54,752 nt of DNA from Pusillimonas sp. (lineage in GTDB: Bacteria; Pseudomonadota; Gammaproteobacteria; Burkholderiales; Burkholderiaceae_B): positions 1 through 54,752 of the forward strand of contig NZ_JAJUFE010000013.1 in assembly GCF_029263785.1 (NCBI RefSeq). Reading direction: 5' to 3'. The notes beneath the pieces were generated by a model that worked only from the letters and a program-made list of their open reading frames with translations, was not told the origin of the DNA and did not search any database. This document shows, piece by piece, positions 17,430 through 27,169 of this stretch. Each line of letters begins with the position of its first letter. Position 1 is the first letter of the stretch. Made by a program: the position numbers and the translations under genes.

Positions 17430-18878
17430 ATGAACGTTCGACGTGTCATTCGCTTTTATCTCAACGGCGAGCTTTGCGAAGTCGCTCCCGGGTCGCCCAC
17501 GCAAACTGTGCTGCAGTATTTGCGTGAAGATCGTAAATTGATCGGCACCAAGGAGGGTTGCGGCGAAGGCGACTGCGGAGCCTGCACGATTACCGAGGCG
17601 GTGCTCCGGCCCAACGGCCAGGTCCACTTCCAGGCGGTCAATTCCTGCATCCGGTTTTTACCTACTCTTGATGGAAAGGCTATCTGGACTGTCGAGGGGC
17701 TCGAGCAAAACGGTGCATTGCACCCGGTTCAACAGGCCATGGTCGATTATCACGGGTCGCAATGTGGCTTTTGCACGCCCGGCTTCATTATGTCCATGTA
17801 CACCATGTACCAGAACGGCAAGCGTCGTCCGGTGCGCGAAGAGGTGCTGGATGCGCTGTCGGGAAACCTGTGCCGGTGTACCGGTTACCGACCGATCATC
17901 GACGCAGCGTGCAATATGGGCAAGTACGATCCGGTTTCGGTCGAGCACGAACAACTTCGAAAGCAGCTGCAAGGCTTGCGTGAACGTTCCGAGGGCATGC
18001 TGGCCTTCGAAGCTGCAGGCAAGGCCTATTTCGCGCCGACCACCGCCGACGAACTGGCAGAGCTCTTCCATCGCCATCCCGATGCTGTCGTACTTGCCGG
18101 CGGAACCGATGTGGGACTATGGGTAACCAAGCAACTGAAGGACCTTCCGGTCGTTATTTATCTGGGTGATGTGCACGAACTCGACTACATCGATTCGCGC
18201 GATGGTTACCTGCATATTGGCGCGGCGGTATCCTTGAATGCCGGTTACGAAGCCATTACCGGGCAGTACCCCGAAGTTCGCGAGCTCTGGAAGCGATTCG
18301 CTTCGACCCCGATCCGCAACTCCGGCACTCTGGTAGGCAATCTCGCGAACGGCTCGCCTATTGGCGATACTGCTCCGCTACTGATTGCGGTGGGTTCCAC
18401 CGTGGTATTGCGCAAAGGCTCGCGTCGCCGCGAATTGCCTTTGGAAGACCTGTATCTCGACTACCGCAAGCAAGATCGCGAACCTGGCGAACTCGTCGAA
18501 AGTGTAAAAGTGCCTTTGCGCGATCCCCACTGCCTGGTGGCGAGTTACAAGCTCTCGAAACGTGTCGACCAGGATATTTCGGCGGTATGCAGTGCCTATG
18601 CCATCAAGCTCGACGGTAACAAGATTGCGTCGGTGCGCATCGCTCACGGAGGCATGGCAGCAACTTCAAGGCGCGCGTACCAGGCCGAGCAGGCCCTGCT
18701 CGGGCGCGAATGGTCCGAGGCCACTGTCGCTGCGGCCATGCAGGCGCTTGACGAAGACTACAAACCCATGACCGATATGCGGGCGTCGGATGAGTATCGC
18801 CGTACCTCGGCACGCAACTTGTTGTATCGCTTCTATCTCGAAAGCATCGGTCAGGCGAACGTCCGAATTGCTGTTTAG
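17430..18878 (+). CDS. xdhA: Xanthine dehydrogenase small subunit (2Fe-2S and FAD domains)
   Basis: 482 residues. Carries electrons from the molybdenum centre to FAD and NAD+. The N-terminal ferredoxin-like domain has CGEGDCGACT; the second 2Fe-2S domain has CGFCTPGF and CRCTGYRP (about residues 110-155). The FAD-binding domain covers about 200-370 (LAGGTDVGLWVT, RNSGTLVGNLANGSPIGD) and the CO-dehydrogenase flavoprotein C-domain follows. GGAGG is well placed before the ATG. First gene of an xdhABC set. Confidence 0.96.
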   Translation: MNVRRVIRFYLNGELCEVAPGSPTQTVLQYLREDRKLIGTKEGCGEGDCGACTITEAVLRPNGQVHFQAVNSCIRFLPTLDGKAIWTVEGLEQNGALHPVQQAMVDYHGSQCGFCTPGFIMSMYTMYQNGKRRPVREEVLDALSGNLCRCTGYRPIIDAACNMGKYDPVSVEHEQLRKQLQGLRERSEGMLAFEAAGKAYFAPTTADELAELFHRHPDAVVLAGGTDVGLWVTKQLKDLPVVIYLGDVHELDYIDSRDGYLHIGAAVSLNAGYEAITGQYPEVRELWKRFASTPIRNSGTLVGNLANGSPIGDTAPLLIAVGSTVVLRKGSRRRELPLEDLYLDYRKQDREPGELVESVKVPLRDPHCLVASYKLSKRVDQDISAVCSAYAIKLDGNKIASVRIAHGGMAATSRRAYQAEQALLGREWSEATVAAAMQALDEDYKPMTDMRASDEYRRTSARNLLYRFYLESIGQANVRIAV

Positions 18879-18936
18879 TTCTGTAGAAGGGCGTCGATTT
18901 TTTGTATTGGCAGCCCACCGTCCCATAGGAGACGTC

Positions 18937-21324
18937 ATGAACACCAAAACATATCAAACCGTGGGGCAATCGCTAGTCCATGAAAGTGCGCGATTGCATG
19001 TGACGGGTCAGGCGCAATATACCGACGACCTCCCCGAGCAACACGGAACCCTGCACGCAGCGCTGGGGTTGTCCCGACGCGCCCACGCCAAAATTGTCTC
19101 CATGGATCTGTCCAAGGCGCGTGAGGCCCCGGGTGTGGTCGCAGTTGTGTGCCTGGATGATGTGCCCGGCGAAAAATACCTGGGGCCCTTCCTGCACGAT
19201 GAGCCGGTTTTTGCCGACGGGGTGGTGCAATATGTGGGCCAGCCCTTGTTTGCGGTAGCAGCCACTTCTCACGAGGCGGCGCGTCGTGCTGCACTTTTGG
19301 CCCAAATTGAGTACGAAGATCTCGAACCCGTCCTGACGGCCGATGAGGGTGCACAGCGCGAATCATATGTATTGCCACCGGTACGTATCTCTCGCGGCGA
19401 CGTGCCCGGTGAACTTGAGCGAAGTCCTCATCGCCATCAGGGATACCTGTATTGCGGCGGGCAAGAGCAGTTTTATCTCGAAGGGCAAATTGCTTATGCG
19501 CAGCCCGGCGAGGACGGCGAGATGCTGGTATTAAGCTCCACTCAGCACCCCTCTGAAATGCAAAGCATGATCTCGCATGTGCTTGGGCAGCCATTTCACA
19601 CTGTTCGCGTGCAATGCCGCCGCATGGGAGGCGGCTTCGGAGGCAAGGAAAGCCAGTCATGGCCGTTCGCCGTGTCAGCCGCCTTGCTGGCCTGGCGGAC
19701 AGGCAAGCCCGTCAAGTTGCGGTGCGACCGGGACGACGACTTCATGATCACGGGCAAGCGGCACGACTTTTCGGCCGATTATGACGTTGCCTACGATGAT
19801 CAGGGGGTGATCACTGCCGTGGCGTTTCAGCAGCGCTTGCGTTGTGGGTATTCGGCCGACCTTTCAGGCGCGGTGGCTGATCGCCAGGTGTTCCATAGCG
19901 ACAATGCCTATTACCTGCCCACCTTCGACATTCATTCATTGCGGGTAAAAACCAATACGCAGTCCAACACGGCTTTCCGCGGGTTTGGTGGTCCACAGGG
20001 AATCCTGTGTATCGAGTACGTGCTGGACGACATTGCCCGTCGTTTGGGCGTTGACGCGCTTGACGTGCGCAAGCGCAACTTCTATGGGCGTGACGAACGC
20101 AACGTAACGCCCTATGAAATGCTGATCGAAGACAACGTTATTCACGAGCTGGTCGATCAGCTTGAACAAAGCAGTGAGTACCGTCGTCGCCGCGAAGAAA
20201 TCCGCCAGTTCAACGCGACAAGCAAAGTGTTGAAAAGAGGCCTTGCGCTTGTTCCCGTCAAGTTCGGCATTTCGTTCACTGCTACACATCTGAACCAGGC
20301 GGGGGCGCTGGTTCATGTCTATACCGATGGCTCCATCCTGGTTAACCATGGTGGTACAGAAATGGGTCAGGGGCTCAATACCAAGGTCGCCCAGGTGGTC
20401 GCAGAAGAGTTCGGAGTCGACATCAGCCAGGTTCGGGCGTCGGGCACCGATACTTCCAAGGTCGCAAACACCTCTGCTACCGCGGCATCCACGGGAACCG
20501 ACTTGAATGGCAAGGCGGCGCAGGACGCATGTCGCAAGATCAAGGCTGCGCTGGTGGCCTACGCCTCAGACCAATTCGGGTGCGATGCCGAAGAAGTACG
20601 GTTCCGCGATGGCCAGGTCTACTGCGGCGAACGTGTCATGAGCTTCCGCGACTTCGTTCAGAAGGCCTACATGGCGCGAGTTGTGCTTTGGTCGTCGGGT
20701 TTCTACAAAACCCCCAAGATACATTACGATTTCAAGACCCTTACCGGCCGCCCGTTTTACTACTTTGTCTATGCTGCTGCCTGCTCGGAGGTCGTTGTCG
20801 ATACCTTGACGGGTGAAAGCAAGCTGCTTCGTGCCGATATTCTTTATGATGCCGGCCGGCCCATCAACCCAGCTGTTGATCTGGGCCAGATCGAAGGTGG
20901 GTTCATACAGGGCATGGGATGGCTTACCACCGAAGAGCTATGGTGGGACGATGCCGGCGCACTCAAAACGCATGCCCCGTCCACGTACAAGATTCCGTCC
21001 ATCTCAGATTGTCCCGAACAGCTCAATATTCAGTTCTTCGACAACGGAAACACCGAGAACAACATCTATCAGTCCAAGGCGATGGGCGAGCCGCCCCTGC
21101 CGTTGGCTATCTCGGTATTTCTGGCCATACGGGATGCCATCGCCTCTGTCGCGGATGGCAAGGTTGACATTCCCCTGAATGCGCCTGCGACCGCCGAGCA
21201 AGTATTGAGAGTACTCGACCATGTTGCACCAGACCGCTTTTTGTCGGCCTCGGGCACGACGGCGGCCGACCCTGCCGAGGCGGTTGCCCTGACGACAGAG
21301 TCCGAGGGTGGGGCGGGACAATGA
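18937..21324 (+). CDS. xdhB: Xanthine dehydrogenase large molybdopterin subunit
   Basis: 795 residues. Oxidises hypoxanthine and xanthine to urate at the molybdenum cofactor. Cofactor loops seen are GGGFGGKESQ and TAFRGFGGPQG; the catalytic Glu lies in MGEPPLPLA near residue 715. The start at 18937 with TAGGAGA gives the usual MNTKTYQTVGQSLVHESA N-terminus; the frame further upstream is not used. It overlaps the xdhC start. Confidence 0.96.
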   Translation: MNTKTYQTVGQSLVHESARLHVTGQAQYTDDLPEQHGTLHAALGLSRRAHAKIVSMDLSKAREAPGVVAVVCLDDVPGEKYLGPFLHDEPVFADGVVQYVGQPLFAVAATSHEAARRAALLAQIEYEDLEPVLTADEGAQRESYVLPPVRISRGDVPGELERSPHRHQGYLYCGGQEQFYLEGQIAYAQPGEDGEMLVLSSTQHPSEMQSMISHVLGQPFHTVRVQCRRMGGGFGGKESQSWPFAVSAALLAWRTGKPVKLRCDRDDDFMITGKRHDFSADYDVAYDDQGVITAVAFQQRLRCGYSADLSGAVADRQVFHSDNAYYLPTFDIHSLRVKTNTQSNTAFRGFGGPQGILCIEYVLDDIARRLGVDALDVRKRNFYGRDERNVTPYEMLIEDNVIHELVDQLEQSSEYRRRREEIRQFNATSKVLKRGLALVPVKFGISFTATHLNQAGALVHVYTDGSILVNHGGTEMGQGLNTKVAQVVAEEFGVDISQVRASGTDTSKVANTSATAASTGTDLNGKAAQDACRKIKAALVAYASDQFGCDAEEVRFRDGQVYCGERVMSFRDFVQKAYMARVVLWSSGFYKTPKIHYDFKTLTGRPFYYFVYAAACSEVVVDTLTGESKLLRADILYDAGRPINPAVDLGQIEGGFIQGMGWLTTEELWWDDAGALKTHAPSTYKIPSISDCPEQLNIQFFDNGNTENNIYQSKAMGEPPLPLAISVFLAIRDAIASVADGKVDIPLNAPATAEQVLRVLDHVAPDRFLSASGTTAADPAEAVALTTESEGGAGQ

Positions 21325-22361
21325 GTCAGATGTTGGCCCCATCGGCTCAGCGCGTTCACGGTCGCTGGGTGGAAGCCGCCTTGCGTTGCATTGGCGGTGG
21401 GGGTTCCATGGTACTGATCACTGTCATACGCTCGTTGGGTTCGACGCCGCGCGACGCGGGTACGCGCATGTGGGTAAGCAGTGGTGGCGCACATGCCACC
21501 ATAGGTGGAGGCCATCTCGAGCTGCAAGCCATAGATACGGCTCGCGCCATGTTGGAAGATGCTTCATCGCCGGCCGTGTACGTGCGTCACTACTCGCTGG
21601 GGCCGAGCCTTGGACAATGTTGCGGAGGCGCCGTATGGCTGGCTTTCGAAAAGCTTGATCGAAACGATATTGACTGGTGCGAAAAATACCAGTCGCTGCT
21701 TGATAGCGGAGCCAGCGTGCGTCGAACGCGGCGACTCTCACCTGACTCATCAGCCAGTCCCACGCTCTTTAAAGATGCCACGTCTTCGGCGCGCCACATT
21801 TCACTCGAAGCCCTGGACGCCAGGGCGGTGACCCAGCCCGACGCCAGTTGGAAGGAAGCCTCTGGTGAGCTTGTCGACATTACACCAGGAGACGCACCGC
21901 TGGTTGTCGTATGCGGGGCGGGTCACGTCGGCAAGGCTTTGGTCCGGGTGTTGGCCGAACTACCGGTCAGAGTGGCCTGGCTCGATCCCCGCGAAGACGA
22001 ATGGCCGTCCGACCTTCCCGATAATGTGCAATGCGTCAATGGGGGCGCAGACGAAGTTCCGGATTTTCCGGATGATGCATATTGGCTGGTGCTGACGCAC
22101 AGTCATGCTCTTGACCTTGAGATACTCGAGCAGGTACTGCGACATAAATCATTCTCGTACCTTGGCTTGATTGGCTCAAAAACCAAGTCGGCCAAGTTCA
22201 GATCGCGCTTGCTGCGCAAGTTTCCCGAATCATTGGTCGACCGAGTTACCTGTCCTATTGGAGTCGTCGAGACGTCCAGCAAGGTGCCAGGTGTGATTGC
22301 CGTGTCGGTCGCTGCACAGCTGGTCGGGCTGTTCGAAACAGCAGGTGCCGGCAAGCCCTGA
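21321..22361 (+). CDS. xdhC: Xanthine dehydrogenase accessory protein XdhC
   Basis: 346 residues. Binds and sulfurates molybdenum cofactor and inserts it into XdhB. The N-terminal XdhC/CoxI domain has [22 protein letters not shown] and GQCCGGAV. The C-terminal Rossmann-like domain has [12 protein letters not shown] near residue 198 and [12 protein letters not shown]. The middle (about 125-170) is a variable linker. The ATG overlaps the xdhB stop. Last gene of the purine unit. Confidence 0.94.
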   Translation: MSQMLAPSAQRVHGRWVEAALRCIGGGGSMVLITVIRSLGSTPRDAGTRMWVSSGGAHATIGGGHLELQAIDTARAMLEDASSPAVYVRHYSLGPSLGQCCGGAVWLAFEKLDRNDIDWCEKYQSLLDSGASVRRTRRLSPDSSASPTLFKDATSSARHISLEALDARAVTQPDASWKEASGELVDITPGDAPLVVVCGAGHVGKALVRVLAELPVRVAWLDPREDEWPSDLPDNVQCVNGGADEVPDFPDDAYWLVLTHSHALDLEILEQVLRHKSFSYLGLIGSKTKSAKFRSRLLRKFPESLVDRVTCPIGVVETSSKVPGVIAVSVAAQLVGLFETAGAGKP

Positions 22362-22393
22362 GCCGCTGTGGGCACTTTACGCGCAACAACCTC

Positions 22394-22399
22394 TATAAT
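22394..22399 (+). promoter_or_regulatory. -10 element of the alaS promoter
   Basis: A perfect TATAAT lies 36 bases before the alaS start. Any -35 hexamer is poor (candidates in GTGGGCAC are badly spaced). Confidence 0.4.
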
Positions 22400-22435
22400 C
22401 ATTGGTTACCTCTTTATTCTGCGCGTTGTGCCCCG

Positions 22436-25060
22436 ATGAAAACCACCGAGATCCGTCAGAAATTCCTGTCTTTTTTTGAGTCGAAAGGCCACACGGTCGT
22501 ACCGTCGTCGTCGTTGATTCCAGCTAACGATCCGACCCTGCTGTTCACTAATGCAGGCATGGTGCAGTTCAAGGATGTTTTCACTGGCAAAGACAGCCGG
22601 TCGTATCAGCGGGCGGTCAGCTCGCAACGATGCGTTCGCGCAGGCGGCAAGCACAACGACCTAGAAAACGTGGGTTACACCGCCCGGCACCACACTTTCT
22701 TCGAGATGCTCGGAAACTTCAGCTTCGGAGACTATTTCAAGCGCGAGGCCATTGCCTATTCGTGGGAACTCCTTACCGAGGTATATGGCCTGCCCGCCGA
22801 AAAGCTGTGGATTACGGTGTATCAGGAAGATGACGAGGCCTACGATATCTGGCTGAACGAAATCAAGGTGCCTGCCGAGCGCATCATTCGCATCGGCGAC
22901 AACAAAGGTGGGCGTTACGCCTCTGATAATTTCTGGCAGATGGCAGACACGGGGCCATGCGGTCCCTGTTCCGAGATTTTTTACGATCACGGCCCCCAGA
23001 TCTGGGGCGGGCCTCCCGGGTCACCCGAAGAGGACGGAGATCGCTACATCGAGATCTGGAACCTCGTGTTCATGCAATTCGAGCGCGATGCACAGGGCAA
23101 TATGCTGCCCTTGCCAAAGCCTTGTGTCGATACCGGCATGGGCCTTGAGCGCATCGCTGCCGTGTTGCAGCATGTGCATTCCAACTACGAAATTGACCTT
23201 TTCCAGGCTCTTATTTCAGCTGCAGCGCGAGAAACCCGCACTGCCGATTTGAGCAATAACTCCCTCAAGGTAATTGCCGATCACATCCGCGCCTGCGGGT
23301 TTCTGGTTGTTGACGGTGTCATACCCAGCAACGAAGGTCGGGGTTATGTCTTGCGCCGAATCGTGCGTCGGGCCTTGCGTCATGGTCACAAGCTGGGGCA
23401 GACCAAGCCTTTCTTCCACCGTCTGGTCAAGGATCTGGTCGAGCAGATGGGGGACGCCTATCCCGAGCTGGTCGCCAATCAGGCTAGGGTCGAACAGGTG
23501 CTGCGCCAGGAAGAAGAGCGTTTCAGTGAAACGCTTGAAAACGGCATGAAGATCCTTGAATCCGCCTTGGCTGGCTTGAGCGAGGGAAGCCAACTGGATG
23601 GCCAGACGCTGTTTACCCTGTATGACACATACGGGTTCCCGGTCGACCTCACCGCCGACATCTGCCGCGAACGCAATGTCGAAGTGGATCTGGCCGGGTT
23701 TGACGTTGCCATGTCCCGCCAGCGCGAGCAGGCCAGGGCGGCGGGCAAGTTCAAGGCGGCCGGCGGCCTGAGTTATCAGGGCGTAGACACCCGCTTCGAA
23801 GGATATGAACAGCTTCAGGGGCAGGGGAACATCACTGCCATCTACGTGGATGGCACGTCGGTCGACCGTATTGACGCCGGCGCCGAAGCCATCATTGTCC
23901 TGGACGCCACGCCGTTCTATGCCGAGTCGGGCGGCCAGGTGGGAGACGCGGGTGTGCTTGAATCGGGCGATGCGCGATTCGAGGTTTCGGACACGCAGAA
24001 GGTTCAGGCCAATGTGTTTGGACACCATGGCACTCTGGCCTCAGGAAGCCTTCAGGTCGGTCAGACCATTCAGGCGTCGGTAGATGCTGAGCGCCGTGCG
24101 CGCACAATACGCAATCATTCGGCGACTCACTTGATGCACAAGGCCTTGCGCCAGGTGCTGGGTGGTCACGTGCAGCAGCGCGGATCATTGGTAGACGCCG
24201 ATAAGACACGATTCGACTTTGCTCACGACGCTCCTGTTACTGCAGCGCAAATCAAGGAGATAGAGCGTATCGTCAACGACGAGATTCTGCAGAACCACCC
24301 GGTTCAGGTGAATCACATGTCGTACGACGAAGCCGTAGCGGGTGGTGCCGTTGCATTGTTCGATGAAAAGTACGGTGATGTGGTCCGCGTGCTGGATATT
24401 GGTTCTTCTCGAGAGCTGTGTGGGGGTACCCACGTGGCTCGCACCGGAGACATCGGGCTGTTCAAGATTGTCTCCGAGGGTGGCGTTGCAGCGGGTGTAC
24501 GGCGCATCGAAGCCGTGACGGGTGTCAACGCGTTGAACTGGGTCCAGGAAACCCAGGCTACCCTGAATCATGCCGCTTCCTTGCTCAAGACGCAGCCCGC
24601 TGACCTTGCCGACCGAATTCAGCAGTTGCAGTCGCAGCTGAAGTCTCTTGAGCGAGACCTCGATCAGGCCAAGAGCAAGCTCGCGACCTCGGCAGGCAAC
24701 GATCTGGCGGGGCAGGCAGTTGCCTTGCCGGGTGATTCCCGACTGCTTGTAGCCAATATCGACGGGGCCGACCCCAAAGCCCTGCGCGGCATGGCCGATC
24801 AGCTTAAGGATAAACTCAAATCGGCAGTGGTCTTGTTGGCCACCGAGGCCGAAGGCAAGATCAGCCTGGTTGCTGGGGTCACATCTGATCTGACAGGAAA
24901 GGTCAAGGCGGGCGAGCTGGTGGGTATGGTTGCTGGTCAGGTAGGCGGTAAGGGCGGTGGACGCCCTGACATGGCGATGGGTGGTGGTTCTGACGTCGCT
25001 GCGTTGCCAGGAGCCATTGCTCAGGTGCATGATTGGGTGCTTGCCCGTCTACAGGGGTAA
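22436..25060 (+). CDS. alaS: Alanyl-tRNA synthetase
   Basis: 874 residues, normal full length. Charges tRNA-Ala. The class II catalytic core covers about residues 1-440 ([16 protein letters not shown] start, [24 protein letters not shown]). The editing domain carries the zinc-site motif [11 protein letters not shown] near residue 560 and CGGTHV near 662, needed to clear mischarged Ser/Gly-tRNA. The C-terminal coiled-coil and C-Ala domain follows and ends in a glycine-rich [15 protein letters not shown] segment. Confidence 0.97.
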   Translation: MKTTEIRQKFLSFFESKGHTVVPSSSLIPANDPTLLFTNAGMVQFKDVFTGKDSRSYQRAVSSQRCVRAGGKHNDLENVGYTARHHTFFEMLGNFSFGDYFKREAIAYSWELLTEVYGLPAEKLWITVYQEDDEAYDIWLNEIKVPAERIIRIGDNKGGRYASDNFWQMADTGPCGPCSEIFYDHGPQIWGGPPGSPEEDGDRYIEIWNLVFMQFERDAQGNMLPLPKPCVDTGMGLERIAAVLQHVHSNYEIDLFQALISAAARETRTADLSNNSLKVIADHIRACGFLVVDGVIPSNEGRGYVLRRIVRRALRHGHKLGQTKPFFHRLVKDLVEQMGDAYPELVANQARVEQVLRQEEERFSETLENGMKILESALAGLSEGSQLDGQTLFTLYDTYGFPVDLTADICRERNVEVDLAGFDVAMSRQREQARAAGKFKAAGGLSYQGVDTRFEGYEQLQGQGNITAIYVDGTSVDRIDAGAEAIIVLDATPFYAESGGQVGDAGVLESGDARFEVSDTQKVQANVFGHHGTLASGSLQVGQTIQASVDAERRARTIRNHSATHLMHKALRQVLGGHVQQRGSLVDADKTRFDFAHDAPVTAAQIKEIERIVNDEILQNHPVQVNHMSYDEAVAGGAVALFDEKYGDVVRVLDIGSSRELCGGTHVARTGDIGLFKIVSEGGVAAGVRRIEAVTGVNALNWVQETQATLNHAASLLKTQPADLADRIQQLQSQLKSLERDLDQAKSKLATSAGNDLAGQAVALPGDSRLLVANIDGADPKALRGMADQLKDKLKSAVVLLATEAEGKISLVAGVTSDLTGKVKAGELVGMVAGQVGGKGGGRPDMAMGGGSDVAALPGAIAQVHDWVLARLQG

Positions 25061-25062
25061 AC

Positions 25063-25311
25063 ATGGCAGATACCACTACGCATCCGGAATTCGACCTCGA
25101 AGTCGATGCCTCGGGTCTGAAATGTCCGTTGCCGATATTGCGGGCAAAGAAAGCCCTGGCGCAACTCCAAAGCGGTCAGGTGCTGCGGGTTATCACTACA
25201 GATCCTAATGCCATCCGCGATTTTCAGGCGTTTTCCAGACAGACGGGCAATGGCTTGCAGGCCCAAATAGAAAGTGGCGAAACGACAATTCATTATCTGT
25301 CGCGTCGCTAG
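25063..25311 (+). CDS. TusA-family sulfurtransferase
   Basis: 82 residues. Persulfide carrier of the TusA/SirA fold. The conserved CPxP motif is seen as KCPLPILRAKKAL (Cys about residue 24), with the family's TDPNAIRDF segment. The start at 25063 is two bases after alaS, so the genes are co-transcribed. Whether it serves tRNA thiolation, molybdenum cofactor or other sulfur routes cannot be decided from sequence. Confidence 0.9.
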   Translation: MADTTTHPEFDLEVDASGLKCPLPILRAKKALAQLQSGQVLRVITTDPNAIRDFQAFSRQTGNGLQAQIESGETTIHYLSRR

Positions 25312-25388
25312 GTGTTGTTGTCTGGCTGCTCAAGCCACGTGCGCTTGCGCAGGTGCAGCATTATCCTTGGGAGATTTGCGTCTTTAGT

Positions 25389-25418
25389 TTGCTTAGCAAG
25401 CCTTAAAGATGCTAGAAT
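25389..25418 (+). promoter_or_regulatory. Candidate promoter of the rpsP operon
   Basis: TTGCTT and TAGAAT are spaced by 18 bases, 36 bases before rpsP. The -10 context TAGAATCTA is also found before rpsU (46440). Confidence 0.5.
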
Positions 25419-25453
25419 CTATTGTTTTTCACATCATTTTCAAAGGATTACCT

Positions 25454-25708
25454 ATGGTGGTGATTCGTTTAGCCCGTGGTGGCTCGAAGAAGCGTCCGTT
25501 TTACAATGTTGTAGCAGCCGATTCGCGCGATCGTCGTGATGGCCGTTTTATCGAGCGCCTGGGTTTTTATAACCCGGTAGCCAGCGAAGGCCAGGAAAAT
25601 CTGCGCCTGGCTCTGGATCGAGTCGAGTACTGGAGGGGCAATGGTGCCCAGATGTCCCCGGCCGTGACGCGTTTGGTCAAAGAATACTCCGCCAAGGCAG
25701 CTGCCTGA
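25454..25708 (+). CDS. rpsP: 30S ribosomal protein S16
   Basis: 84 residues, normal length. Typical start [20 protein letters not shown], then [16 protein letters not shown]. The start at 25454 follows AAAGGA; the longer frame from 25409 overlaps the promoter and is not used. First of the conserved rpsP-rimM-trmD unit. Confidence 0.97.
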   Translation: MVVIRLARGGSKKRPFYNVVAADSRDRRDGRFIERLGFYNPVASEGQENLRLALDRVEYWRGNGAQMSPAVTRLVKEYSAKAAA

Positions 25709-25740
25709 TAGGCTTGTGGCCTGATCAGGGCAATGTCGGC

Positions 25741-26361
25741 ATGACCGGCGCGTACTCCGAAGGTCCTCCGCAGGATCTCATTGAACTTGGGCGTATTGTC
25801 TCGGCGTACGGAGTGCGCGGCTGGATCAAGATCCAGCCGCACTCGTCTCAGGCCGAAGTCCTTTTGCAGACTTCAGATTGGTGGTTGAAGGCGCCCGTCC
25901 CGCAGATCGGCGGGGCGGGCGCTTTTGCGCCTCCTCGAAAAGCGAAAGTGCTGGCGTCACGTCCGCATTCGGCGACGGTGGTGGCAAGTCTCGATCTTGC
26001 GCCGGATCGCAACGCTGCTGAAGCGCTAAAGGGGCATACCATCTGGGTTTCTCGTGCGCAGTTTCCGCCCGAGGATCCTGACGAATACTATTGGGTCGAT
26101 CTCATCGGTTGTGTCCTGTACGGACACGATTCCGATGGCAGTCCTGCGCTCATCGGAAAAGTGGTCAATGTTTCCGATAACGGCGTTCATGCGGTATTGC
26201 ATGTTGCGCGCGCGCAGCTCGAGGCCGACGGCTCGTTGACCCTGCTACAGAATCAGAAGGGCAGGCACATCGAAACCTTGGTGCCATTTGTGCGTGCGCA
26301 TGTGCATACTGTCGATATCGCCGGCAAGCGGCTGGATAGCGACTGGCCGGTAGATTTCTGA
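25741..26361 (+). CDS. rimM: Ribosome maturation factor RimM
   Basis: 206 residues. Assists assembly of the 30S head and binds S19. An N-terminal RimM barrel ([19 protein letters not shown]) and a C-terminal PRC-barrel ([27 protein letters not shown]) are seen. ATG 25741 matches the family start better than TTG 25714. A proline-rich insert around [11 protein letters not shown] slightly lengthens the N-domain. Confidence 0.95.
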   Translation: MTGAYSEGPPQDLIELGRIVSAYGVRGWIKIQPHSSQAEVLLQTSDWWLKAPVPQIGGAGAFAPPRKAKVLASRPHSATVVASLDLAPDRNAAEALKGHTIWVSRAQFPPEDPDEYYWVDLIGCVLYGHDSDGSPALIGKVVNVSDNGVHAVLHVARAQLEADGSLTLLQNQKGRHIETLVPFVRAHVHTVDIAGKRLDSDWPVDF

Positions 26362-26366
26362 CTGCC

Positions 26367-27122
26367 ATGCGCTTCGATGTTGTCTCTCTGTTCCCCGATA
26401 TTTTCGAAGCAGTCTGCAAGTACGGTGTAACGGGTCGTGCACACACCCAGGGTTTGTGGCAACTGAAGGTGTGGAATCCTCGCGATTTCACACAAGACGT
26501 GCATCGTACGGTAGACGACCGGCCATATGGCGGCGGCCCCGGGATGGTCATGATGGCCCAGCCGCTTGAAGATGCCGTCAATGCTGCGCGCGCCGATCGA
26601 ACCGATGAGACCCCGCCCGTCTGGCTCATGAGTCCGACAGGGCGCTGCTTCGATCAGAAGATGGCACAAGAACTGGCCTTGGGGCCGGGCGCAATTTTGA
26701 TATGTGGCCGTTATGAGGGCGTCGATCAACGCTTCATCGATCGTTGCGTGACGCATGAGGTCTCTATAGGAGACTTTGTGCTTTCAGGGGGAGAGATCCC
26801 CGCTCTGGCAATAATGGACAGTGCCGTTCGGTTGCTGCCGGGCGCTCTGAACGACAAGGAGTCGGCTTTGCAAGACTCTTTTCACGATACGCTCACCGGA
26901 TTGCTTGACAGCCCGCATTTCACACGGCCCGAGGTGTATCAAGGGCAGGCCGTGCCCTCTGAGCTGCTTTCCGGCCACCACGCCAACATTGCTTTGTGGC
27001 GGCGCAGGCAATCGTTGGCACTTACCATGGCCCGCCGGCCCGATCTGATTGAGTCCGCCCGTCAGGCGGGGCGCCTCAGCAAGTCTGATGAGGCGTTTCT
27101 GGCGTCTTTGACCAAGAATTAG
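26367..27122 (+). CDS. trmD: tRNA (guanine-N1-)-methyltransferase
   Basis: 251 residues. Makes m1G37 in tRNAs and prevents frameshifting. The trefoil-knot SPOUT domain is clear: [16 protein letters not shown] at the start, [23 protein letters not shown], and [16 protein letters not shown]. Five bases after rimM; last gene of the unit, followed by a terminator. Confidence 0.97.
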   Translation: MRFDVVSLFPDIFEAVCKYGVTGRAHTQGLWQLKVWNPRDFTQDVHRTVDDRPYGGGPGMVMMAQPLEDAVNAARADRTDETPPVWLMSPTGRCFDQKMAQELALGPGAILICGRYEGVDQRFIDRCVTHEVSIGDFVLSGGEIPALAIMDSAVRLLPGALNDKESALQDSFHDTLTGLLDSPHFTRPEVYQGQAVPSELLSGHHANIALWRRRQSLALTMARRPDLIESARQAGRLSKSDEAFLASLTKN

Positions 27123-27132
27123 AACGGGTTTT

Positions 27133-27157
27133 CCCGCCCGGGTGTTATCCGGGCGGG
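27133..27157. terminator. Bidirectional hairpin between trmD and valS
   Basis: CCCGCCCGG and CCGGGCGGG form a perfect 9-bp stem with a 7-base loop between convergent genes. The flanking T-tracts are short on both strands (TTTTCCCG upstream gives AAAA, TT downstream), so efficiency is uncertain. Confidence 0.7.
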
Positions 27158-27169
27158 TTGGGTACGGGC

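Noticed and set aside
18935-19660. 241-residue minus-strand frame inside xdhB
   Set aside because: Arg/His-rich low-quality translation entirely within a conserved molybdoprotein gene.
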